A stretch of 64,000 nucleotides of DNA, taken from Clostridiales bacterium. Its GTDB lineage: Bacteria > Bacillota > Clostridia > Christensenellales > CAG-138. This document shows positions 25,697-34,885 of the stretch, piece after piece; position 1 is the first letter of the stretch; each line of letters begins with the position of its first letter. Made by a program: the position numbers and the translations under genes. The stretch lies in NCBI GenBank assembly GCA_004558825.1, contig SFDB01000005.1:1-64000 (forward strand), written 5' to 3'. Below the pieces are notes generated by a model that had not been told where the DNA came from, did not search any database, and saw only the letters and a list, made by a program, of their open reading frames with translations.

Positions 25697-26146
25697 CTAT
25701 TGGGCGGGCAGCACCTCTACCTTGAAATGCGCGTCCGTCTGTTCGTACATGTGCGCCGAAACGGTGATTATGCCCGTCGTGCGTATGGGTTCGGAAAGAT
25801 ATATTTTCTTTTTGTCGACGTCTATATCGTATTGAGCCTTGAGCGCCTCGGAGATTTCCTTGCTCGTGACGGAGCCGAAGAGCCTGCCGTTTTCGCCCGC
25901 CTTGGCATATACCTTGACGGAGAGGCCGCTCATTTCGTTCGCAAGCGCCGCAGCCTTTTGGCGCTGAACCTCTTTCTTATGCTCCTGCGCTCTTTTTTTG
26001 ATATTCGCCGCGTTTATCGACTGTGCGTCCGCTTCGGACGCAAGACCGCGCGGGAAAAGAAAGTTTCTGGCGTAGCCGTCGCTTACGTTGACGATTTCGC
26101 CTGTCTTGCCCGTTCCGTGAACATCCTTGAGAAGTAAAACATTCAT
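25697..26146 (-). CDS. rplI: 50S ribosomal protein bL9
   Basis: A 149-residue protein, standard length. Starts MNVLLLKDVHGTGKTGEIVNVSDGYARNFLFPRG, the N-terminal L9 signature, then the long connecting helix (KKRAQEHKKEVQRQKAAALANE) and the C-terminal domain GRLFGSVTSKEISEAL. Lies between gdpP and dnaB on the same strand. Confidence 0.98.
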   Translation of the reverse strand: MNVLLLKDVHGTGKTGEIVNVSDGYARNFLFPRGLASEADAQSINAANIKKRAQEHKKEVQRQKAAALANEMSGLSVKVYAKAGENGRLFGSVTSKEISEALKAQYDIDVDKKKIYLSEPIRTTGIITVSAHMYEQTDAHFKVEVLPAQ

Positions 26147-26187
26147 AGTTCCTCCATACCTCCGTAATTAAAAGTGAATATTTGCCG

Positions 26188-28140
26188 TCAGCGAGGGAGA
26201 GCGGTTTCGCTCATGTACTCGTCTATGGCGTCCTCTAACTTGACTATCGCCTCATCAATCTCCGTATCCTTCAACTGCGCGCCCGCCACGGTCAAATGAC
26301 CGCCTCCGCCCAGCTTTTCAAGTATGAGCTGAACGCTGATTATGCCGAGGCTTCGACCGCTTATCGAAACGTCGCCCTTGACCGATGACAGCACGAATGC
26401 GGCTGATATCCCCCGTATCGATACAAGCTCGTCGGCAGCCTGCGCTGAGATAAGGTTCATGTCATCGATATCGTCGGGACATACCGAGATTGCGATATCG
26501 TTGTTGTAAATCATGGCGTTTTCGACAATGCCGGCGCGGTTCTTGTACGACTGCATATCGTCCCTGAACATCAGATTGACGGTTCGTATGTCGGCTCCGT
26601 TGCGCCTGAGATAGCTTGCCGCGTCAAACGTACGCGAGCCTGTGTTCTGCGAAAAGCTCTTTGTATCGACGACTATGCCTGCGAGCAGCGCTTCGCACTC
26701 AAACGAGGAAGGACGGGGATTGTCGGCGAAATATTGCAGAATTTCGGTGATTATTTCGCAGACTGACGACGCGCCCGGCTCAAGATAGCTGAGCGTCGCG
26801 CTGTCAAAAGCGTCTACCGCGCGGCGGTGGTGGTCTATTACGACAGCCTTTGAAAAGTTGCTGATGAGCTTAGGCGCCATAACGGATTTTTCGCGCTGCG
26901 TGTCTACGATTATAAGCAGCGAATTGTCGCTTATAGACTCCGCCGCGTAGTCGCTGGGCAATATGAAGTCTCTGTACATGGCGAGATCCTTCATCGAATC
27001 AAGCGCCGATTGAATCATCGCGTTCGGCTCATTCAGCAGGAAAAAGGATTTTTTGCCCGCGAGCTTAGCGCAGCGCATAAGGCCGAGCGCCGCGCCGAGG
27101 CAATCCATATCGGGCCGGGCGTGACCCATGATGTATACGTCGGACGAGTTTTCCATCATTTGACGAAGCGCCTTGGAGAAGAGGCGTGTCTTTATGAGGG
27201 AGCTTTTTGACGATGATTGGCGTTTGCCGCCGTAGAAAGCGTATGACATGCCGCGCTTAACGACTGCCTGATCGCCTCCGCGGCCGAGCGCAAGCTCCAT
27301 TGCGAGCCTTGCGGCTTCATCCGACTTTGCGACTTTGTCGGCCGCGCCGACGGCAATCGATATCGTGACCGAGAGAGGCGTCCCCGTGTTTATTTCGCGC
27401 ATTGATTCAAGTATTGAAAAACGCTGCCTCTCAAGCTCGTTAAGCTTGCAGGCTTCAAATATTACTATAAAGCGCGTCGAGTCGTAGCGCCTGTATATGC
27501 CGTCTATCGAGGCGGCAAATTTGGCAATGCGCTGCTCAACCTCAACCATGGTTTCGTTGCGCCTGAACTGCTTATCGCCTATAAGCTCGTCATAGTTGTC
27601 AACGTATATGAGAGCGACGGTAGGCATTTGCTCTTCGTATATTCTCGAGTAGTGGAGCGCCTCCGTCCGATCGAGCCAGTATTGGAATGTCAGCGAACGC
27701 GAATGCGGCTTTTTACGCTCTATATGAGAATTAAATATCTGGAAATCGCGGCCGCTGTAATGCGCTGTCATCGCCATAGACTCCGCTGATGGGTCGAGCT
27801 CCGGCAGAACGCTCCGTATGTGGTGTCCGTCATAGAGCTGCCTGAACGCGCCGTTGCGCCAAAGGATCCTGCCGTCGCTGTCGAATATACAGCAGGGCAG
27901 GGCAATATCGCGCATCACCTTGAATATTGCGCCGTAATCATCATCGAACGTGTCGTTGAACTCCGCGAACATGCCGTCGGTTATCGACATGAGCGTCGAC
28001 GCTGAAGCGTATGAGGCGAGTGCGCCGAGCACAAAAATGAGCGCGGCCAAATACCAGTGCTTCGTCAAGGCAAGCAAGACGGCTCCGGCAGCCACGATTA
28101 AATACAGCGGTATAAGTGCGGTTATAAGCTTCTTTTTCAT
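26188..28140 (-). CDS. gdpP: Cyclic-di-AMP phosphodiesterase GdpP
   Basis: About 650 residues: two N-terminal membrane helices (to about 52), a degenerate PAS-like region (FKVMRDIALPCCIFDSDGRILWRN), a degenerate GGDEF domain, then the DHH domain (MGHARPDMDCLGAALGL, LLIIVDTQREK, VVIDHHRR) and DHHA1 ending GGGGHLTVAGAQL. Hydrolyses c-di-AMP to control potassium, osmolyte and wall homeostasis. ATG 28140 is preferred over GTG 28146 because of the AGGCGG spacing. Promoter at 28171-28199; first gene of gdpP-rplI-dnaB-nucleotidyltransferase. Confidence 0.95.
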   Translation of the reverse strand: MKKKLITALIPLYLIVAAGAVLLALTKHWYLAALIFVLGALASYASASTLMSITDGMFAEFNDTFDDDYGAIFKVMRDIALPCCIFDSDGRILWRNGAFRQLYDGHHIRSVLPELDPSAESMAMTAHYSGRDFQIFNSHIERKKPHSRSLTFQYWLDRTEALHYSRIYEEQMPTVALIYVDNYDELIGDKQFRRNETMVEVEQRIAKFAASIDGIYRRYDSTRFIVIFEACKLNELERQRFSILESMREINTGTPLSVTISIAVGAADKVAKSDEAARLAMELALGRGGDQAVVKRGMSYAFYGGKRQSSSKSSLIKTRLFSKALRQMMENSSDVYIMGHARPDMDCLGAALGLMRCAKLAGKKSFFLLNEPNAMIQSALDSMKDLAMYRDFILPSDYAAESISDNSLLIIVDTQREKSVMAPKLISNFSKAVVIDHHRRAVDAFDSATLSYLEPGASSVCEIITEILQYFADNPRPSSFECEALLAGIVVDTKSFSQNTGSRTFDAASYLRRNGADIRTVNLMFRDDMQSYKNRAGIVENAMIYNNDIAISVCPDDIDDMNLISAQAADELVSIRGISAAFVLSSVKGDVSISGRSLGIISVQLILEKLGGGGHLTVAGAQLKDTEIDEAIVKLEDAIDEYMSETALPR

Positions 28141-28170
28141 GTTCACCGCCTACGAAATCTATTATACCAT

Positions 28171-28199
28171 ATTGTAGCTGTTTTTACTTACGTTGACAA
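28171..28199 (-). promoter_or_regulatory. Promoter of gdpP operon
   Basis: Minus strand: -35 TTGTCA (28194-28199), a 17-base spacer and -10 TACAAT (28171-28176). Confidence 0.7.
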
Positions 28200-28355
28200 G
28201 CAAAAAAGCGGCGGGGGGCGTAAGGGGAATAAATTTTACGGCAAGCTCGGAGCTTTTTGAAAAAATATGTCGTGGGCATAATGAGCGCGAAGCCCGCTTC
28301 ATGCCGATAAAAATCGCCGCCTGAAAATTTTTCCGCACTAATATGCGATTGCCGC

Positions 28356-28385
28356 TTGATTCATCGGAAAAACCTAATATATAAT
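28356..28385 (+). promoter_or_regulatory. Promoter of the V-type ATPase operon
   Basis: -35 TTGATT (28356-28361), an 18-base spacer and -10 TATAAT (28380-28385), 33 bases before the first start codon. Nothing else is recognisable in the rest of the 270-bp gap. Confidence 0.6.
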
Positions 28386-28417
28386 AATGGCATTAAGCAA
28401 AGGATTGGAGGTGCCGT

Positions 28418-28729
28418 ATGCCTTCGTTGATCGAAACGATAAAGGAAGCGGAGGAGCGCGCGAAGTCGATACGCGCCGAAGCGCAGGCGTCGGGACGCGA
28501 TATGCTGCTCGAAGCCAACATGAACGGCGCGGAGCTTGTCGCCAAAACGACGGACGATATGCGTCAAAGACTGGCGAACGCGAAAGAAGAGGCCGAGTTT
28601 GAGGGACAAAAGCTTGCCCGGCAGATAATTGCGAACGCGGAGCTTGAAGCGATAGATTTCGTAAGAGCCGCCGAAGCCAATGTACGCAAATGTTCCGATT
28701 TTATATTCGAAAGGCTGTGTGAATCATGA
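28418..28729 (+). CDS. V-type ATP synthase subunit G/H-like stalk protein
   Basis: A 103-residue, almost entirely helical coiled-coil protein (EAEERAKSIRAEAQASGRDML ... LANAKEEAEFEGQKLARQII), the size and heptad pattern of the peripheral-stalk subunit that pairs with subunit E (NtpF, AhaH/AtpH of archaeal-type enzymes). Its position as first gene, overlapping subunit I by four bases, matches V-ATPase operons in Clostridia. Ribosome site GGAGGTG. Confidence 0.85.
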   Translation: MPSLIETIKEAEERAKSIRAEAQASGRDMLLEANMNGAELVAKTTDDMRQRLANAKEEAEFEGQKLARQIIANAELEAIDFVRAAEANVRKCSDFIFERLCES

Positions 28730-30663
28730 TACTGCCCATGAAACGCATAAACGTGCTTGCGATGTCGTATGACGAAAAGGCGATTATGCGCACGCTTCAA
28801 AATATAGGCGCGGTGGAGCTTGTACAGACGGAATACGAGCCGCCGAGCGACGATGAGTGCGTGCGCCTCAGGAACGAACGTGATAGGCTGTCGCACGCTT
28901 TGAGCGTGATAAATCCGTATGCAAAGAAGGCACCGCTGATAGAAATACTGCCGACGCTTTCTTTTGAAGAGCTCGAGGCAGGCAGGCAGAGAGCGTATGC
29001 GGTCATAGACGATATCGAGGGCGCAGAGGCGACGATAGCGCAGGCAAAGATTAGGAAAGCGCAATGCGAAACAAAGCTCGGTTCGCTTAGGCCATGGGAG
29101 ACGCTCGGTTCGCCGGTTGAGGAGCTGGCTGACACGCGAAGCGTACGGTTCATAACGGGATTTATACGCCACGACAGGCTTGAAAAGCTCGAGCTTCCCG
29201 AAGGCGCGTTTATTAGAACGGTATCGTCGATAAGAGACGATGCCGTTTTGATAGCTGCGCACGAGTCAACGCTCGACGCGCTCGGAACGGCGCTCAGGGA
29301 GCTCGATTTTCAGGAATATCGCTTCCCGACGGATATGAAGGGGAGCGTTCCCGATGCGATGAATGCGCTTCTTGGGGACATTGCGGCGCAGAAGGATATT
29401 ATCGACAAGGCCAACGCGCGGCTTTTGGAGCTTAGCGACTCGAAGGGCGATATAAAGTGTGCGCTCGATTCTGTCTGTGTGGCGCTCGAACGGGAGGAGA
29501 CGGCCCTGCGGCTCGGCACGCTCGGAAGCGTCTTTATGCTCGACGGCTGGATACGCGCTGAGGACGAGGAGCTTGTGAAGAATACGATATCCGGCGCAAC
29601 GGATACATTTTACTTCAGCGCGCGTGACCCGTATGACGACGAGGAGCCGCCGACGTCCGTGAGAAACAGCAAGGTTGCGGAGCCGTTTGAGTCGGTAACG
29701 AATATGTACTCTCCGCCGGCGTACAGGGGAATAGACGCCGCATCGGCGATAACGCCGTTTTATCTGCTGTTTTTCGGCATGATGCTTGCAGATACGGGCT
29801 ATGGAATACTGCTGGCCATCGGCGGGTTTCTCTATTCAAAGATAGTGCGCCCTAAGGGCGGCGTGCGAAGTCTTGCGAAGGTAATGGCCATGTGCGGACT
29901 TTCGACAATAGTGTGCGGCCTTGCGTTCGGCACGTTTTTCGGCATGAGCTGGACCGAGATATTCGGCGAAGCGGTCAAGCTGCCGTTCATACTCGATCCT
30001 ATGAACGAGATAATGACGATGATATACATTTGCTGCGGCCTTGGCATATTTCACATGATGACGGGCATCGTTATAAAGATGTACATGTGCTTTCGCGACG
30101 GCGACTGGCAAAGCGCCATATTCGACAACTTGTCATGGATATTCCTTGTGCTTGGGCTTATCGGGGTGCTTGTGCTGGGAATGTCGGGACTTTCGCAATA
30201 TGTGAAATACGCGTGGATATCGACGGCGGTCGGTGCGGCGATGATACTGTTTTTCAAAAACAGGACGACGTGGAATCCGATTAAGCGCATAGTTTCGGGC
30301 TTAGGTTCGATTTACGGCATAACGAGCTATCTCGGCGATACGCTGTCGTATGTGCGAATACTCGCTCTGGGGCTTGTAGGCGGCGCGATGGGCAGCGTAT
30401 TCAATCTTGTCGGCGGTATGGTGTTTAGCGGGCTGAGCGGTCTGGGCACGGTCGGAACAATAATCGGCTTTGTGATTGCGGCGGCGGTGCTTGCGGTTCT
30501 TCACGCGTTCAGCCTGTTCATAAACGTTTTAGGTACATATGTACATTGTGCGAGGCTTCAATATGTAGAGTTTTTCGGAAAATTCTATGAGGCCAACGGA
30601 AGGCTTTTCAAGCCGCTTACGCTTAACACGCGCTACTCGAACCTGCGCGGCGGGGCGGAATAA
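28726..30663 (+). CDS. ntpI: V-type ATP synthase subunit I
   Basis: A 645-residue a-type stator subunit. The N-terminal half (1-320) is a cytoplasmic alpha/beta and coiled-coil domain starting ILPMKRINVLAM; the C-terminal half has about seven helices with PFYLLFFGMMLADTGYGI, the family hallmark, and LGDTLSYVRILALGLVGGAMG carrying the essential arginine of the ion path. It forms the half-channels next to the K ring. Confidence 0.96.
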   Translation: MILPMKRINVLAMSYDEKAIMRTLQNIGAVELVQTEYEPPSDDECVRLRNERDRLSHALSVINPYAKKAPLIEILPTLSFEELEAGRQRAYAVIDDIEGAEATIAQAKIRKAQCETKLGSLRPWETLGSPVEELADTRSVRFITGFIRHDRLEKLELPEGAFIRTVSSIRDDAVLIAAHESTLDALGTALRELDFQEYRFPTDMKGSVPDAMNALLGDIAAQKDIIDKANARLLELSDSKGDIKCALDSVCVALEREETALRLGTLGSVFMLDGWIRAEDEELVKNTISGATDTFYFSARDPYDDEEPPTSVRNSKVAEPFESVTNMYSPPAYRGIDAASAITPFYLLFFGMMLADTGYGILLAIGGFLYSKIVRPKGGVRSLAKVMAMCGLSTIVCGLAFGTFFGMSWTEIFGEAVKLPFILDPMNEIMTMIYICCGLGIFHMMTGIVIKMYMCFRDGDWQSAIFDNLSWIFLVLGLIGVLVLGMSGLSQYVKYAWISTAVGAAMILFFKNRTTWNPIKRIVSGLGSIYGITSYLGDTLSYVRILALGLVGGAMGSVFNLVGGMVFSGLSGLGTVGTIIGFVIAAAVLAVLHAFSLFINVLGTYVHCARLQYVEFFGKFYEANGRLFKPLTLNTRYSNLRGGAE

Positions 30664-30695
30664 TAAATAAATAATAATTTTGGAGGAAATAAAAG

Positions 30696-31163
30696 ATGGG
30701 TGAAATCAACTGGGGACTTATACTTGCGATTATGGGCGCCGTAATAGCGCCGCTGCTGTCCGGCATAGGCTCGGCGATAGGCGTTGGAAAAGCGGGACAG
30801 GCCTCAACGGGCGTTTTGGCGGAGCAGCCCGAGCGCTTCGGCAACTGCCTCGTGCTTCAGCTTCTTCCCGGTTCGCAGGGCATATACGGTCTCATAATTG
30901 CATTCCTTATTCTGAGCAACTGCGGCATACTCGGCGGCGAGATGCCTGACCTTACGGGCGGTCTGCGCCTGCTTGCGGCGTCGCTCCCGATAGGCTTTGG
31001 AGGACTTGTATCGGCGATATACCAGTCGAAGGTGTCGATAAACGGCATAAACATGATAGCCAAGCGCGCCGAGGGGTTCGGCAACGCGATGATGCTTGCT
31101 CTCATGGTCGAAACGTATGCGCTTTTCGCGCTTCTTGTTTCGCTTCTCATAGTCGTATCTTGA
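30696..31163 (+). CDS. ntpK: V-type ATP synthase subunit K (rotor ring proteolipid)
   Basis: A 155-residue double-hairpin (four-helix) proteolipid, the size of Enterococcus hirae NtpK. The first half ends in QLLPGSQGIYGL and the second carries SAIYQSKVSINGINM and MLALMVETYAL with the ion-binding glutamate; the first hairpin has no acidic residue at the matching place, as expected. The L-P-G-S-Q pattern plus a downstream glutamine and the glutamate match the sodium-binding set of NtpK (L, T/S, Q, Q, E), so Na+ coupling is predicted. Confidence 0.96.
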   Translation: MGEINWGLILAIMGAVIAPLLSGIGSAIGVGKAGQASTGVLAEQPERFGNCLVLQLLPGSQGIYGLIIAFLILSNCGILGGEMPDLTGGLRLLAASLPIGFGGLVSAIYQSKVSINGINMIAKRAEGFGNAMMLALMVETYALFALLVSLLIVVS

Positions 31164-31182
31164 TTTTATAAAAGGGGAACAC

Positions 31183-31809
31183 ATGGCGAACGATACAAAC
31201 GGTCTTGACGCTCTTGTGGAGCGCATAATAAGCGATGCGCGAAGCGATGCGGAAAAGACGCTGAAGCTTGCGGCGGAGCAGTCGGACGATATAAGGCGCG
31301 GCGCTGAAAAGGAAGCGGCCTCCGTTCGTCTCGACGGGGAGCGGAAGCGGCTTGCCGCGCAAAACGCGGTTCTTGAGCGCAGCCGCACAAACGCGCGTCT
31401 CGACGGACGCAAGCTCATGCTCAAAAAAAAGCGGGAGCTGCTTGATGCGGTGTTTGACGATGCATACGGGCGGTTCAAGGCAATGGACGGCGACAAGCGC
31501 AGGGCGTTTCTGCTGGGGCTTCTTATAAGGGAGGCAGCCGGCGGCGAAACAGTAATCGCGGCGGGGCGCGACAGGGAGCTTATATGTTCATTTATGGACG
31601 AGGTGAACAATACGCTTGCGAAAGCCTCGAAGGAGCCGCTGAAGCTTTCGGATGAGGTTTTGGAGGCATGTGACGGCGGATTCATGCTTGCGTCGGAGAA
31701 ATACGATAAAGACTGCACGTTTTCGGCGATGCTTGAGAATGTTCGCACGAAGTATGAGGGCGAGGCGGCGAGGCTGCTGTTCGAAAACGTGCCTTACTCG
31801 GAGGAATAA
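31183..31809 (+). CDS. ntpE: V-type ATP synthase subunit E
   Basis: A 208-residue peripheral-stalk subunit: long N-terminal helix (LVERIISDARSDAEKTLKLAAEQ, RKRLAAQNAVLERSRTNARLDG) and a C-terminal globular domain ending in TKYEGEAARLLF. The stop codon overlaps the start of subunit C by one base. Confidence 0.93.
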   Translation: MANDTNGLDALVERIISDARSDAEKTLKLAAEQSDDIRRGAEKEAASVRLDGERKRLAAQNAVLERSRTNARLDGRKLMLKKKRELLDAVFDDAYGRFKAMDGDKRRAFLLGLLIREAAGGETVIAAGRDRELICSFMDEVNNTLAKASKEPLKLSDEVLEACDGGFMLASEKYDKDCTFSAMLENVRTKYEGEAARLLFENVPYSEE

Positions 31810-32786
31810 TGCAGGGCGGTTATTTGTACGCCGTTGCGCGTATACGAACAAACGAAAAGGGGCTTTTGAGCGAGGATAAGCTCAGGAGAATGGCGCATAC
31901 GGACCGCGCGGGCGCGATGCGTATACTGAGCGAGTCAGGATACGGTACGATTCATATAACCGACGAGACGGACGTTGAGGACGTTATTGCGTCAGAGCTT
32001 GAGCGGACATACGAGCTTATACGCGAGCTTGCGCCCGACAGCGAGGTTATACGCGTTTTTCTCATGCGGCGCGATGTAACGGCACTCAAAACGCTCATAA
32101 AGAGGCGCTGCCTTGGAGAACCGCTCGAGCGGGCGGACGTTTCGGGCGGAGCGTTCTCGAAGAGCGAGCTTGCGGCGATGGTCGCGGCGGGCGAATACGG
32201 CCCCATGCCCAGGGCGATAGCCGATGCGGCGCGAGAGCTTGAGCTGCGCCTTGCGTCGAAGGTCGACCCGCGCGACATATCGACGTCGCTTGATAAGGCG
32301 TATTACGAATATGCGGCGAGCTGCCGCGACGCATTTGTAAGGGAGTATTTTGCCATATCGGCCGATTTTCAAAACATAATAACCATGCTGCGCATGAAGC
32401 GAAACGGCGAGAATGCGGAGCGCTTCGAGGCATATATGCTCCCTGCGGGCAGGCTTACGGCGGCGGAGCTGAAGCGGTGCTTCAATGCGCCGGCGGAGGC
32501 GATGGTGTCCGAGCTGCCGCTCGGGAGCACGCGCGATATGCTCAAGCAGTGCGTCGAAGAAGCGGTACGCACGGGCAGCATAGGCGTCATTGAGAAGCGG
32601 CGCGACGATGTGCTTACGGAGCTTTTGAAGCAATATAAGTGGGAGTCCGATACGGTGATGCCGGTGCTCGGCTACATGCTTGCGAGGGAGCGCGAGGCGA
32701 AGAACATACGCCTCGTCATTACGCTTGCGCGGAACAACTTCGGCGAGGAAGCGATTGACGAAAGGCTGAGGGAATTGTATGTCTGA
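31809..32786 (+). CDS. ntpC: V-type ATP synthase subunit C
   Basis: A 325-residue central socket subunit (AC39/d type) linking the rotor ring to the central stalk. Begins YLYAVARIRTNEKGLLSEDKLRRM and ends with the family-typical REREAKNIRLVITLARNNF. Overlaps subunit F by eight bases. Confidence 0.93.
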   Translation: MQGGYLYAVARIRTNEKGLLSEDKLRRMAHTDRAGAMRILSESGYGTIHITDETDVEDVIASELERTYELIRELAPDSEVIRVFLMRRDVTALKTLIKRRCLGEPLERADVSGGAFSKSELAAMVAAGEYGPMPRAIADAARELELRLASKVDPRDISTSLDKAYYEYAASCRDAFVREYFAISADFQNIITMLRMKRNGENAERFEAYMLPAGRLTAAELKRCFNAPAEAMVSELPLGSTRDMLKQCVEEAVRTGSIGVIEKRRDDVLTELLKQYKWESDTVMPVLGYMLAREREAKNIRLVITLARNNFGEEAIDERLRELYV

Positions 32787-33108
32787 TAACGGGAACATAG
32801 CTATAATCGGCGACCGCGATTCCGTGCTTTTGTTTAAGGCTATAGGGCTTGCCGTATACGCCGAGGAGACAGGCGCGGATGCGTCCAGGCGCATAGCGTT
32901 ATTGGCGCGAGGAGGGTGCAAGGTCATATTCATCACCGAGCCTCTTTTTGAGAAATGCGCCGAAACGATTGAGAAATATAAGACCGAGGCATATCCCGCG
33001 ATAATACCGATACCTTCGGGTGTCGGTGCGGGCGGCATTGCCATGGCGAACATAAAGGCGAACGTCGAAAAGGCGATAGGCGCCGACATACTATTTACGG
33101 AGGAGTGA
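32779..33108 (+). CDS. ntpG: V-type ATP synthase subunit F
   Basis: A 109-residue central-stalk subunit with a CheY-like fold: IAIIGDRDSVLLFKAIG at the start, VIFITEPLFEKCAETI in the middle and PAIIPIPSGVG, the usual signature. Ends four bases before subunit A. The symbol follows the Enterococcus naming, where this subunit is NtpG. Confidence 0.93.
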   Translation: MSDNGNIAIIGDRDSVLLFKAIGLAVYAEETGADASRRIALLARGGCKVIFITEPLFEKCAETIEKYKTEAYPAIIPIPSGVGAGGIAMANIKANVEKAIGADILFTEE

Positions 33109-33112
33109 CCCG

Positions 33113-34885
33113 ATGGCGAACGGTACGATATTGAAGGTTTCGGGACCGCTGATAGTTGCGGGCGGCATGGCGGACGTGCAGATGTACGACGTCGTGCGCG
33201 TATCCGAGCATAAACTTATAGGCGAAGTAATTGAGCTTAGGGGCGACAAGGCCTCGATACAGGTATATGAAGAAACGGGCGGAATAGGCCCGGGCGAGCC
33301 GGTGGAATCTACAGGTGCGCCGCTCAGCGTAGAGCTTGCTCCGGGGCTTATCGAGTCGATATACGACGGCATACAGCGCCCGCTCAATAAGATAAGGGAA
33401 AAGGCGGGCGACCGCATAACGCGCGGCATAACCGTAGACCCGCTGGATCACGAGAAGCTTTGGCACTTTAGGCCGACGGCGAAGGTGGGCGACGAGCTGA
33501 CTGCGGGCGATATACTCGGCGTTGTCGCGGAGACGGAGGCGGTCGAGCACCGAATAATGGTTCCGTACGGCGTTTCGGGAAAGCTGCTGTGGATATTTGA
33601 CGGCGAGGCGAACATAGTTACGCCGATAGCCAAAATAGAGACGGAAGATGGCATAAGAGAGCTGCCGATGCTTCAAAAATGGCCGGTCAGAAAGGGCAGG
33701 CCGTATGTCAAAAAGCTGCCGCCGAACGAGCCGATGGTTACGGGGCAGCGCGTCATAGACACGCTTTTTCCGATAGCTAAGGGCGGCGTTGCGGCCGTAC
33801 CGGGACCGTTCGGGAGCGGCAAGACGGTTGTGCAGCATCAGCTTGCGAAGTGGGCCGACGCGGACATAATCGTTTATGTGGGCTGCGGCGAGCGAGGCAA
33901 CGAGATGACCGACGTGCTTATGGAGTTCCCCGAGCTTAAGGATCCGCGCACGGGCCTCAGCCTCATGAAGCGCACGGTGCTCATTGCGAACACGTCGGAC
34001 ATGCCTGTTGCGGCGCGAGAGGCTTCGATATATACGGGCATAACGATAGCGGAGTATTTCCGCGACATGGGATACAAGGTGGCGATAATGGCCGACTCGA
34101 CGTCGCGTTGGGCCGAAGCGCTCAGAGAGATGAGCGGCAGGCTTGAGGAGATGCCGGGCGAGGAGGGCTATCCGGCCTATCTTTCGAGCCGACTTGCGGA
34201 GTTTTACGAGCGCGCGGGCATGGTTGAAACGATAGGCAGCGATGGCCGCATCGGAGCGGTAACGGCAATAGGCGCTGTCTCGCCTCCCGGCGGCGACATA
34301 TCCGAGCCCGTCTCACAGGCGACGCTTCGAATAGTGAAGGTCTACTGGGGGCTTTCGTCAAAGCTTGCTTATGCGCGTCATTTCCCCGCGATAGACTGGC
34401 TTTCGAGCTACTCGCTGTACCGCGTACGCCTCGAAGAATGGTTCAACGACAATGTGGCGGACGATTGGCAGGCGCTTGTTGACCGCGTGATGAATATATT
34501 GCAGCTCGAGAGCGAGCTTGACGAGATAGTGAGGCTCGTCGGCATTGACGCGCTTTCGTTCAAGGACAGGCTTACGCTTGAAGCTGCGCGCTCCGTAAGG
34601 GAGGATTACCTGCATCAGAACGCTTTCCACGAGACGGATACGTTTACTTCGCTTAAAAAACAGCATATGATGCTTTCGCTCATACTGCGCTATTTTGACA
34701 AGAGCCTGGAGGCGCTCGAGAGCGAGGTGCCGTTCTCGCGCCTTATCGCGCTGCCCGTGAGGGAGCAGATAGGCAGATTCAAATATGTGGACGAATCCGA
34801 ATGCAAGGAGCGTTACGATGCAATAGTGAAGCAGCTTGACGCAGAAATACGGTCGCTCAGCGAGGAGGATATCGAAAATGCGTAA
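33113..34885 (+). CDS. ntpA: V-type ATP synthase catalytic subunit A
   Basis: A 590-residue catalytic subunit. The non-homologous insert region is present (about 110-200). P-loop GPFGSGKTVVQHQLAKW, VYVGCGERGNEMTDVL, ADSTSRWAEALREMSGRLEE and SPPGGDISEPVSQ are all intact. Subunits A and B form the hexameric head. Ends eight bases beyond the start of subunit B. Confidence 0.98.
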   Translation: MANGTILKVSGPLIVAGGMADVQMYDVVRVSEHKLIGEVIELRGDKASIQVYEETGGIGPGEPVESTGAPLSVELAPGLIESIYDGIQRPLNKIREKAGDRITRGITVDPLDHEKLWHFRPTAKVGDELTAGDILGVVAETEAVEHRIMVPYGVSGKLLWIFDGEANIVTPIAKIETEDGIRELPMLQKWPVRKGRPYVKKLPPNEPMVTGQRVIDTLFPIAKGGVAAVPGPFGSGKTVVQHQLAKWADADIIVYVGCGERGNEMTDVLMEFPELKDPRTGLSLMKRTVLIANTSDMPVAAREASIYTGITIAEYFRDMGYKVAIMADSTSRWAEALREMSGRLEEMPGEEGYPAYLSSRLAEFYERAGMVETIGSDGRIGAVTAIGAVSPPGGDISEPVSQATLRIVKVYWGLSSKLAYARHFPAIDWLSSYSLYRVRLEEWFNDNVADDWQALVDRVMNILQLESELDEIVRLVGIDALSFKDRLTLEAARSVREDYLHQNAFHETDTFTSLKKQHMMLSLILRYFDKSLEALESEVPFSRLIALPVREQIGRFKYVDESECKERYDAIVKQLDAEIRSLSEEDIENA

